Assembly (NCBI GenBank): GCA_903918195.1
Contig: CAIXDS010000164.1
Span: 1-47,266, forward strand
Origin: an uncultured Acetobacteraceae bacterium
GTDB taxonomy: Bacteria > Pseudomonadota > Alphaproteobacteria > Acetobacterales > Acetobacteraceae
DNA length: 47,266 nt
Direction: 5' to 3'
This document shows, one piece after another, positions 16,863 to 26,013 of this stretch (position 1 is its first letter; the number at the start of each line of letters is the position of its first letter). The notes under the pieces are model-generated. The model did no database searches and was not told where the DNA came from. It was given only the letters and a program-made list of their open reading frames with translations. The translations under genes and the position numbers were made by a program.

Positions 16863-17576
16863 ATGGCCGAGAGCGCATTGCTGCTGGGACCGATCCTGTT
16901 CCAGGATTTCGAAGTGCCGGAGCGGGTGCGCTGGGGCGGCCGGCAACTTCTGACCGTGCACCGGCTTCCCGGCGGCGTGCGGGTGATCGATTCGCTGGGG
17001 CGCGACGACGCCGACATCGTGTGGTCGGGCGTGTTCAGCGGCAACGATGCGGCGGTGCGGGCGCGCGCTCTGGACCTGATGCGGGCGGAGGGCGGCTCCT
17101 GGCCGCTGACCTGGGACTGGTTCTTCTACACTGTGGTGATCGCCCGTTTTGAGGCGGACTACGCGCGGCCTAACTGGATTCCTTACCGGATTACCTGCAC
17201 GGTGGTGCGCGACGAGGCGGCGGCGGTGGTGCAGGCCACGGTGTCGCTGGCCACGAGCCTGCTGAGTGATCTGACCACCGCGCAGGATCTCGGCAGCGGG
17301 GTGGCGCTCGATGCTGCGATCGGCTCGCTTGCATCCAGGCAGGCGACGCAGCCTGGCAGCAGCGCTTATGCCGGCGCAAGCGCGGCCCTGGCGGGCGCAT
17401 CGCAGCAAATCGGCGCCGGCATTGCGGGGACCGAGGTGCCGCTTGCCACCGCGTCGGTGTCGAATGCCGCGGGGCTGAGCACAGTCGCCGGTCTGGCCGG
17501 GAAACTCGCGGCCCTGACGGCCGCGCGTGGCTACGTGGGCCGTGCAGCGGCGAACCTGGCGAACGCGGATACGTGA
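16863..17576 (+). CDS. Tail/baseplate protein, gpU-like by position
   Basis: 237 aa. The N-terminal half (LFQDFEVPERVRWGGRQLLT, VIDSLGRDDADIVWSGVFSG, then IPYRITCTVVRDE) has the strand pattern and inner W-G-F residues expected of tail proteins of the P2 gpU class that join tube to baseplate. The C-terminal half is Ala/Ser/Thr-rich and probably helical. The order TMP, this gene, gpX-like, gpD-like matches P2-like phages. Start taken at ATG 16863 rather than the adjacent GTG at 16860. Confidence 0.6.
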   Translation: MAESALLLGPILFQDFEVPERVRWGGRQLLTVHRLPGGVRVIDSLGRDDADIVWSGVFSGNDAAVRARALDLMRAEGGSWPLTWDWFFYTVVIARFEADYARPNWIPYRITCTVVRDEAAAVVQATVSLATSLLSDLTTAQDLGSGVALDAAIGSLASRQATQPGSSAYAGASAALAGASQQIGAGIAGTEVPLATASVSNAAGLSTVAGLAGKLAALTAARGYVGRAAANLANADT

Positions 17577-17582
17577 GGGGCC

Positions 17583-17768
17583 ATGCGCACGATCACGGTG
17601 ACCGGCGGCAACCTGTTCCAGGTGGCCGCGCAGCAGCTTGGCGATGCCACGCAGTGGATTCGCATTGCCCAGGCGAACGGGCTGTCCGACCCGATGCTGG
17701 CGGGGCTGGTGAGCTTGCGTCTTCCGGCGACTGATCCGTCGGCGGGAGGCGGCATTGCAGCTCAATAG
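17583..17768 (+). CDS. Tail protein X (LysM-like)
   Basis: 61 aa. ITVTGGNLFQVAAQQLGDAT followed by QWIRIAQANGL and LRLPATDPS is a single LysM-type fold typical of phage tail protein X, which sits between hub and tube in P2-like baseplates. Length is as usual. The stop is 14 nt inside the next gene. Confidence 0.78.
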   Translation: MRTITVTGGNLFQVAAQQLGDATQWIRIAQANGLSDPMLAGLVSLRLPATDPSAGGGIAAQ

Positions 17769-18798
17769 CGGCCTGCCCGATCCATTGGTGGCGGTGCGCT
17801 ATCCGCGGCTGCGCGTGCTGGCCAATGGCGTGATCGTGCCAGGCGCGTTCGAGGCCGAGGTGGTGAAAAACAGCCACTTTGCCGCTGACCGTTTCCGGGT
17901 GGGGCTGGCGATGTCGGCCGACCCGGCGCGCGGTGCGGCGTGGTGGGCGGATCAGGCTGGCGTGCTGATCGATATCGAGGTGTCGCTGGGTGGCGACACT
18001 GTGAACCTGTTGCACGGCGCGGTGGACTCGGTGGAGATCGATCTGCTGGGCGATGCGGTGCGGCTGACCGGGCGCGACCTGAGCGCGGGGCTGATCGAGG
18101 CGCGCGCGCAGGGAACCTTCGCCAACCAGACCTCGAGCGATATCGCCGCGACGCTGGCGGGGCGGCATGGCATGTCGGCCGATGTGCAGCCCACCACCAC
18201 GCCGGTGGGGCGTTACTGGCAGCTGGAGCATGACAGCCTGGTGCTGGACGGGTTCGCACGGGCGACCACGGAGTGGGACCTGCTGGTGACGCTGGCGCAA
18301 TACGAGGGGTTCAACCTGTGGGTGCAGGGTACGACGCTGCACTTCCGCGCGGTGAATACGCAGGCGTCGCCGACGGTGTTGCAGGTGGCGGAGCTGAGCA
18401 CGCTGCGCCTGGAGCGGGCGTTGACGCTGGCGCAAGGCATCGAGGTGACGGTGAAGAGCTGGCACAGCCGGACCGCACAATCCTGCGTGCAGACGGCGTC
18501 GGCGAGGCAGACGGGCGGGAAGACGCAAAATTATATCTATATCGCTCCCAATCTCACGCCGGACGCGGCGCTGAAGCTGGCGCAGCAGCGACTGGCGGAG
18601 CTGACCCGGCACGAGCGGGTGATCGTGGCCGAGATGCCGGGGGAACTGTCGCTGATGCCGGGCCAGCAGATCCTTCTGCAGGGCTCGGGCACGTCATTCG
18701 ACCGGATCTATGCGATCGATTCGGTGGAGCGGCGGCTCGACATGTCGCGCGGCTTTACCCAGTGGCTGCGGGCACGCAACGCCGGCGCGGCTACATAA
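17755..18798 (+). CDS. Baseplate hub, late control protein D family
   Basis: 347 aa, TTG start overlapping gpX by 14 nt (the most upstream start that keeps the conserved beginning NSGLPDPLVAVRYPRLRV). Motifs of the gp27-like hub: LHGAVDSVEIDLLGDAVRLT, GRDLSAGLIE, LAQYEGFNLWVQG, and the late segment GELSLMPGQQILLQGSG. The trimeric hub connects the tube to the spike encoded by the gpV-like gene two positions later. Family assignment is firm; start less so. Confidence 0.82.
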   Translation: MQLNSGLPDPLVAVRYPRLRVLANGVIVPGAFEAEVVKNSHFAADRFRVGLAMSADPARGAAWWADQAGVLIDIEVSLGGDTVNLLHGAVDSVEIDLLGDAVRLTGRDLSAGLIEARAQGTFANQTSSDIAATLAGRHGMSADVQPTTTPVGRYWQLEHDSLVLDGFARATTEWDLLVTLAQYEGFNLWVQGTTLHFRAVNTQASPTVLQVAELSTLRLERALTLAQGIEVTVKSWHSRTAQSCVQTASARQTGGKTQNYIYIAPNLTPDAALKLAQQRLAELTRHERVIVAEMPGELSLMPGQQILLQGSGTSFDRIYAIDSVERRLDMSRGFTQWLRARNAGAAT

Positions 18799-18820
18799 GC
18801 ACCAGCAAGGTGGGTATCCC

Positions 18821-19324
18821 ATGGAGCGGCTCCTGAATGCGTTGAAGGCGCAGGCGACATCGCTGGATCGTGCGCTCGGGCAACCCCGCTTCGGGGTGGT
18901 GGCGAGTGTCGATCCCGCCCGTTATGCGGCGCGCGTGTCGCTACAGCCCGAGGGCGTGCTGACTGGCTGGCTGCCGGTGCTGTCGGCCTGGACCGGAGCG
19001 GGGTGGGGTGCGGTGTGCCTGCCGGCGCCGGGCGACCAGGTGCTGGTGGTGCCGCAGGAAGGCGATGCCGAGCATGGTGTGATCGTCGGCGCCAGCTACA
19101 GCGACGCGGCGCGGGCGCCGGCGGCACCGGCGGGTGAATTGTGGCTGGTGCATCGCAGCGGCGCCGCACTGCATCTCTGCAACGATGGCACGGTGCAGAT
19201 CACCGGCGATCTGCATGTCGCCGGTGATATCTATGACCAGCAGGGATCGCTGGCGCGTCTGCGTGGCCATTACGATGCACATGCCCATGCCAGCCTTGGC
19301 TCGGCGCCGAGCCCGCAGGACTGA
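18821..19324 (+). CDS. Baseplate assembly protein V (central spike)
   Basis: 167 aa. An OB-fold-like N-terminal half (FGVVASVDPARYAARVSLQP, GVLTGWLPVLSAW, CLPAPGDQVLVVPQEGD) is followed by a beta-helical tail (VQITGDLHVAGDIYDQQGSL). Near the end is HYDAHAH; an HxH motif at this place coordinates iron at the spike apex in P2 gpV-type proteins. It would form the membrane-piercing tip. Short spike, no lysozyme domain. Confidence 0.82.
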   Translation: MERLLNALKAQATSLDRALGQPRFGVVASVDPARYAARVSLQPEGVLTGWLPVLSAWTGAGWGAVCLPAPGDQVLVVPQEGDAEHGVIVGASYSDAARAPAAPAGELWLVHRSGAALHLCNDGTVQITGDLHVAGDIYDQQGSLARLRGHYDAHAHASLGSAPSPQD

Positions 19325-19352
19325 TCGCCGGCGACGACAACGGAGCAATGGG

Positions 19353-19727
19353 ATGTCCGATCTGCAGCACCAGTTCGGTGCCGACCTCACGGTCGGCCCG
19401 ACCGGGGACGTGGCGACCGTGAGCGGCCCGGCGCTGGGCCAGCAGCGGGTACTGCGGCGGCTCCTGACCAATGCCGGCGACTACATCTGGCAACCTGGCT
19501 ACGGCGCGGGGTTGGCGCAGTTCGTCGGACAGCCGGCGGACGCGACCCGCATCCGCGCGGTGATCCGCAGCCAGATCTTCAAGGAGACAGCGGTGGCACG
19601 CACGCCGGAGCCGGTGATCGACGTGGTCTCGGACGGTGCCGGCACGGTCTCGGTGCAGGTCAGCTACGCCGACGCCGAGACCGGCCAGACTCAGCAGCTT
19701 GGCTTTTCCCTCGGCGACGGAGCCTGA
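19353..19727 (+). CDS. Baseplate wedge protein, gpW/gp25-like
   Basis: 124 aa. GPALGQQRVLRRLLTNAGDY, WQPGYGAGLAQFVG and the final beta pair (VSVQVSYADAETGQTQQLGF) match the gp25-like lysozyme-fold family of wedge proteins, which anchor the first sheath ring. It precedes the gpJ-like gene by 3 nt. Confidence 0.8.
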   Translation: MSDLQHQFGADLTVGPTGDVATVSGPALGQQRVLRRLLTNAGDYIWQPGYGAGLAQFVGQPADATRIRAVIRSQIFKETAVARTPEPVIDVVSDGAGTVSVQVSYADAETGQTQQLGFSLGDGA

Positions 19728-19730
19728 TCC

Positions 19731-20852
19731 ATGCAGTTACAGCTGCAGACGTTCACCACCCTGGTTTCAGCCGCGGCCGCTGCGGTTCAGGGCTCAGCGA
19801 AACAGCTCATCGACCTGACGGTTGGCTCGACGCTGCGCGCCGTGCTGGAAGCAAGCGCCTCGGTCGGGTTGTGGATGCAGTGGCTGATCCTGCAGGTGCT
19901 GCAAATGACCCGGGCGGCGACCAGCGCGGGCGCTGATCTTGACAGCTGGGTGGCCGATTTCGGCCTGATCCGGCTGACGGCGGTGGCGGCAACGGGATCG
20001 GTGACGTTCTCGCGTTTCACGCCGACCAACGCAGCGTTGGTACCGCTGGGGATGCAGGCGAAGACCGCCGATGCCATGGTGGCCTTTGATGTGACGCAAG
20101 ATGCCACCAACGCGACCTGGAATGCCACGCTGAACGGCTATCTGATACCAGCCGGCCAGGCCAGCGTGACGGTGCCGGTGGTGGCCGAGGCGGCGGGCAG
20201 TTCCGGCAACGTGCAGGCCAATATCATCACGCTGATCTCGGCGGCGATCTCCGGGGTTGATACCGTGACGAACGCCTTGGCGTTCACCAACGGGATCGAT
20301 GCCGAGACCGACGCGGCGCTGCGGGCGCGGTTTCAGAACTACATCAATACAAGGAGCCAGGCGACACAAGCCGCGGTCGGCTATGCGGTGTCGTCGGTGC
20401 AGCAGGGACTCACCTGGACGATCCAGGAGAACACCACCGCCGGCGCCATCGACATACCCGGCAATTTCGTGGTGACGGTGGATGACGGGACGGGCGAGCC
20501 GAACAGGGCTCTGCTGGCCAACGTGCAGATGGCTGTCGATACGGTTCGGCCGATCGGCTCGACATTCCAGGTGCAGGCACCAGGCGTGGTTGCGGCCGAT
20601 ATTTCCCTGAGCGTGACAGCGGCGGCGGGCTACACGCAGGCGCAGGCGATGGCAGCCGTGGGGACCGCACTGACGGCGGCGGTGAACGCTGGCGGCATGG
20701 GCGTCGGGTTCATGTTCGGCTCGATCTACCAAGTGGCCTTGAACTGCCCCGGCGTGGCCGCCGCCCGATCCGTGACGCTGAACGGCGCGACATCCGACCT
20801 GACACCGACGCAGGCGCAGGTGGTCCGCGCCGGCACGATCGCGGTGTCCTGA
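19731..20852 (+). CDS. Baseplate J-like protein
   Basis: 373 aa. Typical gpJ/gp6 layout: N-terminal helix (TVGSTLRAVLEASASVGLWM, then WLILQVLQMTRAA), the middle strand-rich domain with VPVVAEAAGSSGNVQANIIT and NGIDAETDAALRARFQNYI, and a C-terminal domain with VDDGTGEPN and AGGMGVGFMFGSIYQVA. It forms the inner ring of the wedge. Start 3 nt after the gp25-like stop, stop 1 nt before the next gene. Confidence 0.88.
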   Translation: MQLQLQTFTTLVSAAAAAVQGSAKQLIDLTVGSTLRAVLEASASVGLWMQWLILQVLQMTRAATSAGADLDSWVADFGLIRLTAVAATGSVTFSRFTPTNAALVPLGMQAKTADAMVAFDVTQDATNATWNATLNGYLIPAGQASVTVPVVAEAAGSSGNVQANIITLISAAISGVDTVTNALAFTNGIDAETDAALRARFQNYINTRSQATQAAVGYAVSSVQQGLTWTIQENTTAGAIDIPGNFVVTVDDGTGEPNRALLANVQMAVDTVRPIGSTFQVQAPGVVAADISLSVTAAAGYTQAQAMAAVGTALTAAVNAGGMGVGFMFGSIYQVALNCPGVAAARSVTLNGATSDLTPTQAQVVRAGTIAVS

Positions 20853-20853
20853 C

Positions 20854-21534
20854 ATGGCAACGGGAGATCAGGCCGACATCGTGTTGCGGTTGCGGGCGGT
20901 GCTGCCGGCGCGATGGTTCCCCGACACGGCGCCCGGTGCGGTGACGAACACGCCGGTGCTTGATGCCTTGCTGGCCGGCGTTGCCAATGTCTGGGCGCAG
21001 GTTTTCTCGGCTGTGAGCTATGCGACCCGGCAAGCGCGCATTGCAACCGCGAGCGATGTGTTCCTGGACATGATCGGGGTGGATTTCTTCGGCACCGCGA
21101 TGCCGCGCCAGCAATCGGAAAGCGATGCGCATTATCGGGCGCGGCTGCGGGCCGCGATGCTGCAGCCGCGGGGGACGCGGACCGCGCTGGTGCAGGCGCT
21201 GGTCAATCTGACCGGCCGCACGCCGGTGATCTTCGAGCCTGCCCGCCCGCCCGATACGGGGGCCTGGGGCGTGGCGTGTGGCTGGGGGCGCGCGGGCGGC
21301 TGGGGCAGCCTCGCCATGCCGTTCCAGTGCCTGGTGACCGCGTTCCGGCCGCAGGGCGGCGGGGTGTCGGTCGTTGCGGGCTGGGGCGTTCCGGCCGGCG
21401 GCTGGGGGGGCGGGGCGATCGAATACGCCACCCCGTCGATGGAGAGCGAAGAGGTGAGCGACGCGCAGATCGCCGCCACTGTTGCCGGGGTGATGCCGGC
21501 CGCCACGATCGCCTGGATGCGTATTTCCAACTGA
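20854..21534 (+). CDS. Baseplate/tail protein I-like, with Gly/Trp-rich insert
   Basis: 226 aa directly after gpJ. The N-terminal half is helical (TPVLDALLAGVANVWAQVFS, SDAHYRARLRAAML) like gpI/gp7-type proteins that link wedge and fibres. From residue about 135 it becomes Gly/Trp-rich (GAWGVACGWGRAGGWG and VVAGWGVPAGGWGGG), an unusual repeat of GWG units, before a helical end. The Gly-Trp segment may be a flexible attachment site for fibres. Confidence 0.65.
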   Translation: MATGDQADIVLRLRAVLPARWFPDTAPGAVTNTPVLDALLAGVANVWAQVFSAVSYATRQARIATASDVFLDMIGVDFFGTAMPRQQSESDAHYRARLRAAMLQPRGTRTALVQALVNLTGRTPVIFEPARPPDTGAWGVACGWGRAGGWGSLAMPFQCLVTAFRPQGGGVSVVAGWGVPAGGWGGGAIEYATPSMESEEVSDAQIAATVAGVMPAATIAWMRISN

Positions 21535-21543
21535 GGGCCACCA

Positions 21544-22791
21544 ATGGACCGCACGATTGTTTATCCGGGCAGCATTCCGCTCGACACGGATCTGCTCCGA
21601 CTCAACCGCAACACCATGGTCGCGCTCGGCGCAGTGATGAAGGCGGTGCTTGGGACTTCAACGGTGGTGGATGGGCTCAGCGTGTCGCCGACGACGCCGA
21701 ACGCGCTGTCGGTGACCGTCGGGCCGGGCAGCATCACCGCGCTGGGCGTGGTGGACGCCACGCCGTTTGGCTCGCTGCCGGCGGATGGCGACAGTTTGCT
21801 GAAGATGGGGGTGAACCTGGAGCCCACCACGTTGACCGTGTCGGCTCCGACGATCGCCGGGCAGAGCGTGGCGTACCTGATCGAGGCGGCTTTCCTCGAG
21901 ACCGATACCAATCCGGTTGTGCTGCCCTACTACAACGCCAGCAATCCGACGCAGCCCTGGTTGGGGCCGGCCAATGCCGGGACCGCGCAGCCGACCTCGC
22001 GGGTGCAGCAGGTGCAGGTGCAGGTGCGCGCCGGCGTGGCCGCTGCCACCGGCAGCCAGGTGCCGCCACCCGTCGATGCCGGCTGGGTGGGGCTGGTCGT
22101 GGTGACCGTGGCGTACGGCCAGAGCACGGTGGGGGCTGGCAATATCGCGCCGTATGCGTTGGCGCCGGTGTTGCAGTACCGGCTGCCTCAGCTCCGGCCA
22201 GGATTCGCCGCGTTGCAGGCATTCACGACCAGCGGTCCGTTCGTGGTGCCGAGCGGCGTGACCCAGGCCAAAGTGACCGTCATTGGCGGCGGTGGGGCAG
22301 GGGGAACGGACGCGACCGTTCCGGGTGGCGGCGGCGGTGCCGGTGGCCGGGCGGTTGGCATCGTGACCGGGCTGACGCCTGGCAGCACGATCTATGTGAC
22401 GGTCGGCGCGGGTGGCGTGGCGTCGGCGACCCCAGCTCAGGGCGGCCCGGGCGGCACCTCGAGCTTTGGGGCATACCTGTCGGCGACCGGCGGCGTCGGT
22501 GGCGGTGGCGGGACCGCCAACCAGCCGAACGCTGGTGGCTCAGGCGGCAGCGGCGTGGGAGGCCAGGTCAACGAGGTGGGGTCGTACGGCACCGATTGCG
22601 TCGTGCAGGCCGCGCAAGGTGGCGACGGTGGCGGACCGGGGAACGGGCGCGGGACCACAGGGAACCTGAACGGGTTGGCAGCCGGTGGACCGGGCGGCGG
22701 CGGTGGCGGCGGCGGCTGCAGCCAGCCGGGCGGCGGCACCGGGACGGTGGGCGGCAACGGGGCACCCGGGCTGGTTTTCCTCGAATACTGA
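21544..22791 (+). CDS. Tail fibre / adhesin with C-terminal glycine-rich domain
   Basis: 415 aa. Residues 1-225 look like a baseplate-proximal fibre module (DRTIVYPGSIPLDTDLLRLN). Around residues 225-255 comes TSGPFVVPSGVTQAKVTVIG, typical of fibre C-terminal modules, and residues about 250-410 are made of GGGG(A/T)GG runs ending GGNGAPGLVFLEY. Such domains fold as polyglycine-II bundles in phage adhesins (for example the S16 gp38 tip and glycine-rich fibres), with variable loops between Gly runs deciding receptor choice. Function as receptor-binding protein is inferred. Confidence 0.72.
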   Translation: MDRTIVYPGSIPLDTDLLRLNRNTMVALGAVMKAVLGTSTVVDGLSVSPTTPNALSVTVGPGSITALGVVDATPFGSLPADGDSLLKMGVNLEPTTLTVSAPTIAGQSVAYLIEAAFLETDTNPVVLPYYNASNPTQPWLGPANAGTAQPTSRVQQVQVQVRAGVAAATGSQVPPPVDAGWVGLVVVTVAYGQSTVGAGNIAPYALAPVLQYRLPQLRPGFAALQAFTTSGPFVVPSGVTQAKVTVIGGGGAGGTDATVPGGGGGAGGRAVGIVTGLTPGSTIYVTVGAGGVASATPAQGGPGGTSSFGAYLSATGGVGGGGGTANQPNAGGSGGSGVGGQVNEVGSYGTDCVVQAAQGGDGGGPGNGRGTTGNLNGLAAGGPGGGGGGGGCSQPGGGTGTVGGNGAPGLVFLEY

Positions 22792-22820
22792 GCGGCGGGC
22801 GAGCAAAGGGAAGTCACCAG

Positions 22821-23087
22821 ATGAAGACGTATGCGCGCCTGGAGAACCACGTGGTGGCCGAAGTCATCAACACGACGGGTGATATCGCCAAACTGTTCCA
22901 CCCGTCGCTGGTCTGGGTCGAGGTGACCGGGAAGGGCATACAGGTGGGCTGGGTGCAGAATACCGATGGTACGTTCGCCCCCTCGCCATCGCCGGCAGTA
23001 ACGACGGTGCCGCCACCGAGCGTGGCTGAGTTGCTGACCGAGCTTACCGCCATGAGGGCGCAGGTCGCGCAGCTCCACGCCGGCTGA
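22821..23087 (+). CDS. Small fibre-associated protein
   Basis: 88 aa. KTYARLENHVVAEVINTTGD, then FHPSLVWVEVTGKGIQVGWV, Pro-rich linker and C-terminal helix (LLTELTAMRAQVAQLHAG). It resembles short proteins encoded after fibre genes that help fibre assembly or act as a fibre subunit. Located between two fibre genes. The 108 nt after it contain no gene. Confidence 0.55.
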   Translation: MKTYARLENHVVAEVINTTGDIAKLFHPSLVWVEVTGKGIQVGWVQNTDGTFAPSPSPAVTTVPPPSVAELLTELTAMRAQVAQLHAG

Positions 23088-23195
23088 ACGAGAAGCGGCC
23101 CCGCTATTCGTCGCCGTGGCACTGGGTCACGGCCATCAGGAAGTACCGCTGCAGCGATGTTCCGGCATGGCTGGCGTGTTCTGGGGAGCAATCCG

Positions 23196-23681
23196 ATGCC
23201 CACCGTCGCCCCTCAACTGGTTCGTCCGAGCACCGCGCGGCGCGTGGTGCTCGACGGCTTCGTTCCAACCCCGCTCGGCAACCTGGCGACGGCACCGGCG
23301 GTATTGTCGTGGCCGGCCAAGGACCCGGGGGACGTGCTGGACTATGAGTTCGACATCTCGCCAGCTCTGGTAGGCAACGACCGGGACGCCATCGCCACCA
23401 TCGATGTGACGATCCAGCCGTCGGCGGCCGGCGGCCTGACACTGACGTCGTCGGCGGCGGATGGCAAGGTGGCGGTGCTGTGGCTCGCCGACGGGCAGGC
23501 CGGGACGGTGTACTCGGTACAAGTGACAATTGGCACCACGGCGGGGCGGACCATCGGGCGGGCGATTTACCTGCCTGTGCTGGCGCTGGTGTCGAGCGCG
23601 CCGCCTGCCAGCGCATTGACCACGACCGCCGGCTCGGCCGTGACGGATCCGTCGGGCAACGCGATCACCGTCGGGAGCTGA
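23196..23681 (+). CDS. Ig-like phage structural protein
   Basis: 161 aa, start chosen at ATG 23196 with GGGGAGCA upstream. Two beta-rich segments (SWPAKDPGDVLDYEFDISPA and QAGTVYSVQVTIGTTAGRTI) suggest an immunoglobulin-like domain. No signal peptide. Lies in the fibre region 4 nt before the tailspike gene. Probably part of the fibre or baseplate periphery. Confidence 0.55.
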   Translation: MPTVAPQLVRPSTARRVVLDGFVPTPLGNLATAPAVLSWPAKDPGDVLDYEFDISPALVGNDRDAIATIDVTIQPSAAGGLTLTSSAADGKVAVLWLADGQAGTVYSVQVTIGTTAGRTIGRAIYLPVLALVSSAPPASALTTTAGSAVTDPSGNAITVGS

Positions 23682-23685
23682 ACCG

Positions 23686-25950
23686 ATGCCGACCATCGAC
23701 CAGCTGGATGCGGCTTCTGCCGTCGCCGCCACCGACGAATTGCCGGTCAGCCAGAACGGCGTGCTTCGCAAGGCGACGCAAGCGCAGATCGTGGCCGGTC
23801 TGCAGGCGACACTGGCGGTGCCGCAGGCGAACCTGCTGGGCCGCAGCAGCCCGGGCACCGGTGCGGTGGAGACCGTCGCGCTGGGTTCGGGACTTTCGCT
23901 TTCCGGCGGGGTGCTGTCGGCAGTGCCGCCGGCGCAAACCTTTTCCACCTTGCCGCCGGCCGGGCCGCCGGGTGGGAGCGACCTGGTGCCGCTGGATCAG
24001 AACGGCCAGGACATGGCGCTGCCGTATGCGCAGTTCATGGCAGGGCTGTCCGCCCTGGCGGGCGTTGCCGGCTCGGGGTTGGTTGCGCTGCCCACCGGCG
24101 CGACCGCGTCGCGACGGCTGGCCGACCTGTTTGCCGATTCGGCGGCGGTCGAATCGTTCGGTGCGCATGGCGACGGCGTGACCGACGACAGCGCTGCGTT
24201 CGATGCGGCGGTGGCGTCCGGCCGGCCGGTGCGGTTGGGCCATGCGACGTATGTGGTGAACGGCCAGTGGACGATCAGCCAGCCTGGCACCGTGTTGCTC
24301 GGCACGCCCGGGCTGAGCGTGCTACGGCGGGCCAACCAGAGCGGCGGCGCCTGGATTGCCATCCAGGCGGATGGATTCCGCGCCGAGGGCGTGGTGTTTG
24401 ACGCCAATAATGCCGCAGTGACGCTGGCAAGCTGGGGGGTTCAGGTCGGCGCGCAATGCCTGACGTCCGACTTCCATCGTTGCGCCTTCCTGAACGCGAG
24501 CGGGCCCACGCTGGGCTGCGGGCTGGTCTTCCTGGCATCCGATCCCGCAATGTGTCAGCACGTCGTGCGCGACTGCGAGTTTGCCGGCAATGCGGCGCAC
24601 GGTGTTTGGGTGCAGGCCTGCGACGGCGTGCTGGTGGCGGAGTGCCGCGCCCACAACAACGGCGCGTACGGCATCTGCGTTGACTACAACGACCCCACCT
24701 TCCGCCAACAGGCGCGGCTGGTCCAGGTGGTCGGCAATCGCTGCTGGGGAAACGATCGCGGCATCGCGGTTGGCAACTTCAACCAGACCAATACCAATCC
24801 GCCGGTTTGGGGACACGCCAACCCGGACGTGCTGATGGTGCTGGTGGCCGGCAATCTCTGTCATAACAACGCCAGCTACGGCATCGCGGTGTCGGGCTGG
24901 GGGCTGGTTGTGCAGGATAACCTGCTGACCAACAACGGTCTGGCTTCGCCGTCGGGAGCCGGGTTGCTGGCCAATGCGGATCATTCCAGGATCAGCGGGA
25001 ATACGGTGACCGGGGTGTCGGCCTACGGCATCGATGCAGGTGGATCGGTGTCGTCCGATGTGTCGGGCAACACGGTCACCCAGGCCATTACCGGCGTGAA
25101 CTGCGGTGGCAGCACGAACCTGCGGGTGGATGGCAACGTAATCCAGGATTGCACGTCCTGGGGCGTGGTCGTGGAGAACGTGGAGTCGGATGCGAGCGGC
25201 CTGACCTTCGGGATTGCCTGCCAGGGGCTGGCGCTGACCGGCAACTGGATCGGCATGCCGGGCAACGCGGCGGGCGACATCGTGCTGCGCAACGGGCCAC
25301 AGGGCGTGCTTGTGGCACGCAACTGCTTCGTCGGTGGCGATGTGAGCAACTGCCTTTCGGCCGGGACCGACTCGGTGATCGTCGAGGGCAACCGCTGGAA
25401 CTTCGTGCCGCGGTTTGTTTGCAATCCGAGTGCAAATGGTGGTGTGCAGCAACTGGTGTTCCCGGATATCGCCGACAGCGTCATGGTGACTGCGGCACCC
25501 AGCGGCGTGCAGTCGATGCTGACAACCAGTCAGACGCGTGCCGCGGGGACGATCGGGTTCATCCGGGTGACGGCCGGCGGGCAGGGCTACACCGCCGCCT
25601 CCGTGGCGGTGGGCGGCAGCGGCGCGGGAGCGGCGGCGCAGGCCGTGTTGGCCAACGGCGCGGTGATCGGCGTGATGATGACCAGCGCCGGCACCGGCTA
25701 TGGCGCGATGGGCACGCAGGTGCCGGTGACGATCACTGGTAACGGGACGGGGGCCGCCGCGTTCGGCTATGCGGGCCTGCCGGTTCCTGAGGAGCGGCAG
25801 TTGCAGATTCGCTGCAATTGCAGTGTCCTGTTTACCCGCTCCGGCTCGTGGCCGTTGCAGGACAATAGCGCGGGGACCGACCGGACCGTGCTGGCCAACG
25901 CCAGCGTCATCTGGACCGGGATCTGGAACACCTGGCGCGCCAATTCCTGA
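23686..25950 (+). CDS. Tailspike with right-handed beta-helix (pectate-lyase-like)
   Basis: 754 aa. Residues 1-100 form a head module (PTIDQLDAASAVAATDELPV; LLGRSSPGTGAVETVALGSG) shared with the next gene. Residues 158-180 hold FGAHGDGVTDDSAAFDAA, the hallmark entry to a pectate-lyase_3 beta-helix; the following 350 residues are dense in N-N-x and G-N-x turns (NLCHNNASYGIAVSG; VQDNLLTNNG) typical of parallel beta-helix coils. A C-terminal domain follows (GFIRVTAGGQGYTAASVAVG). Such spikes bind and often cleave surface polysaccharide; catalytic residues cannot be assigned by eye. Confidence 0.75.
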   Translation: MPTIDQLDAASAVAATDELPVSQNGVLRKATQAQIVAGLQATLAVPQANLLGRSSPGTGAVETVALGSGLSLSGGVLSAVPPAQTFSTLPPAGPPGGSDLVPLDQNGQDMALPYAQFMAGLSALAGVAGSGLVALPTGATASRRLADLFADSAAVESFGAHGDGVTDDSAAFDAAVASGRPVRLGHATYVVNGQWTISQPGTVLLGTPGLSVLRRANQSGGAWIAIQADGFRAEGVVFDANNAAVTLASWGVQVGAQCLTSDFHRCAFLNASGPTLGCGLVFLASDPAMCQHVVRDCEFAGNAAHGVWVQACDGVLVAECRAHNNGAYGICVDYNDPTFRQQARLVQVVGNRCWGNDRGIAVGNFNQTNTNPPVWGHANPDVLMVLVAGNLCHNNASYGIAVSGWGLVVQDNLLTNNGLASPSGAGLLANADHSRISGNTVTGVSAYGIDAGGSVSSDVSGNTVTQAITGVNCGGSTNLRVDGNVIQDCTSWGVVVENVESDASGLTFGIACQGLALTGNWIGMPGNAAGDIVLRNGPQGVLVARNCFVGGDVSNCLSAGTDSVIVEGNRWNFVPRFVCNPSANGGVQQLVFPDIADSVMVTAAPSGVQSMLTTSQTRAAGTIGFIRVTAGGQGYTAASVAVGGSGAGAAAQAVLANGAVIGVMMTSAGTGYGAMGTQVPVTITGNGTGAAAFGYAGLPVPEERQLQIRCNCSVLFTRSGSWPLQDNSAGTDRTVLANASVIWTGIWNTWRANS

Positions 25951-26013
25951 CGCGAAGTCGTCGTTTCCTTGCAGTTTTCGTGGCCGTGCCCTCGGGCATT
26001 GGGAGGTCTTTGC

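Noticed and set aside
15469..16878. A 469-codon minus-strand frame over the tape-measure region
   Set aside because: Extreme Arg/Pro composition, no ribosome site, and inconsistent with the tightly coupled plus-strand genes.
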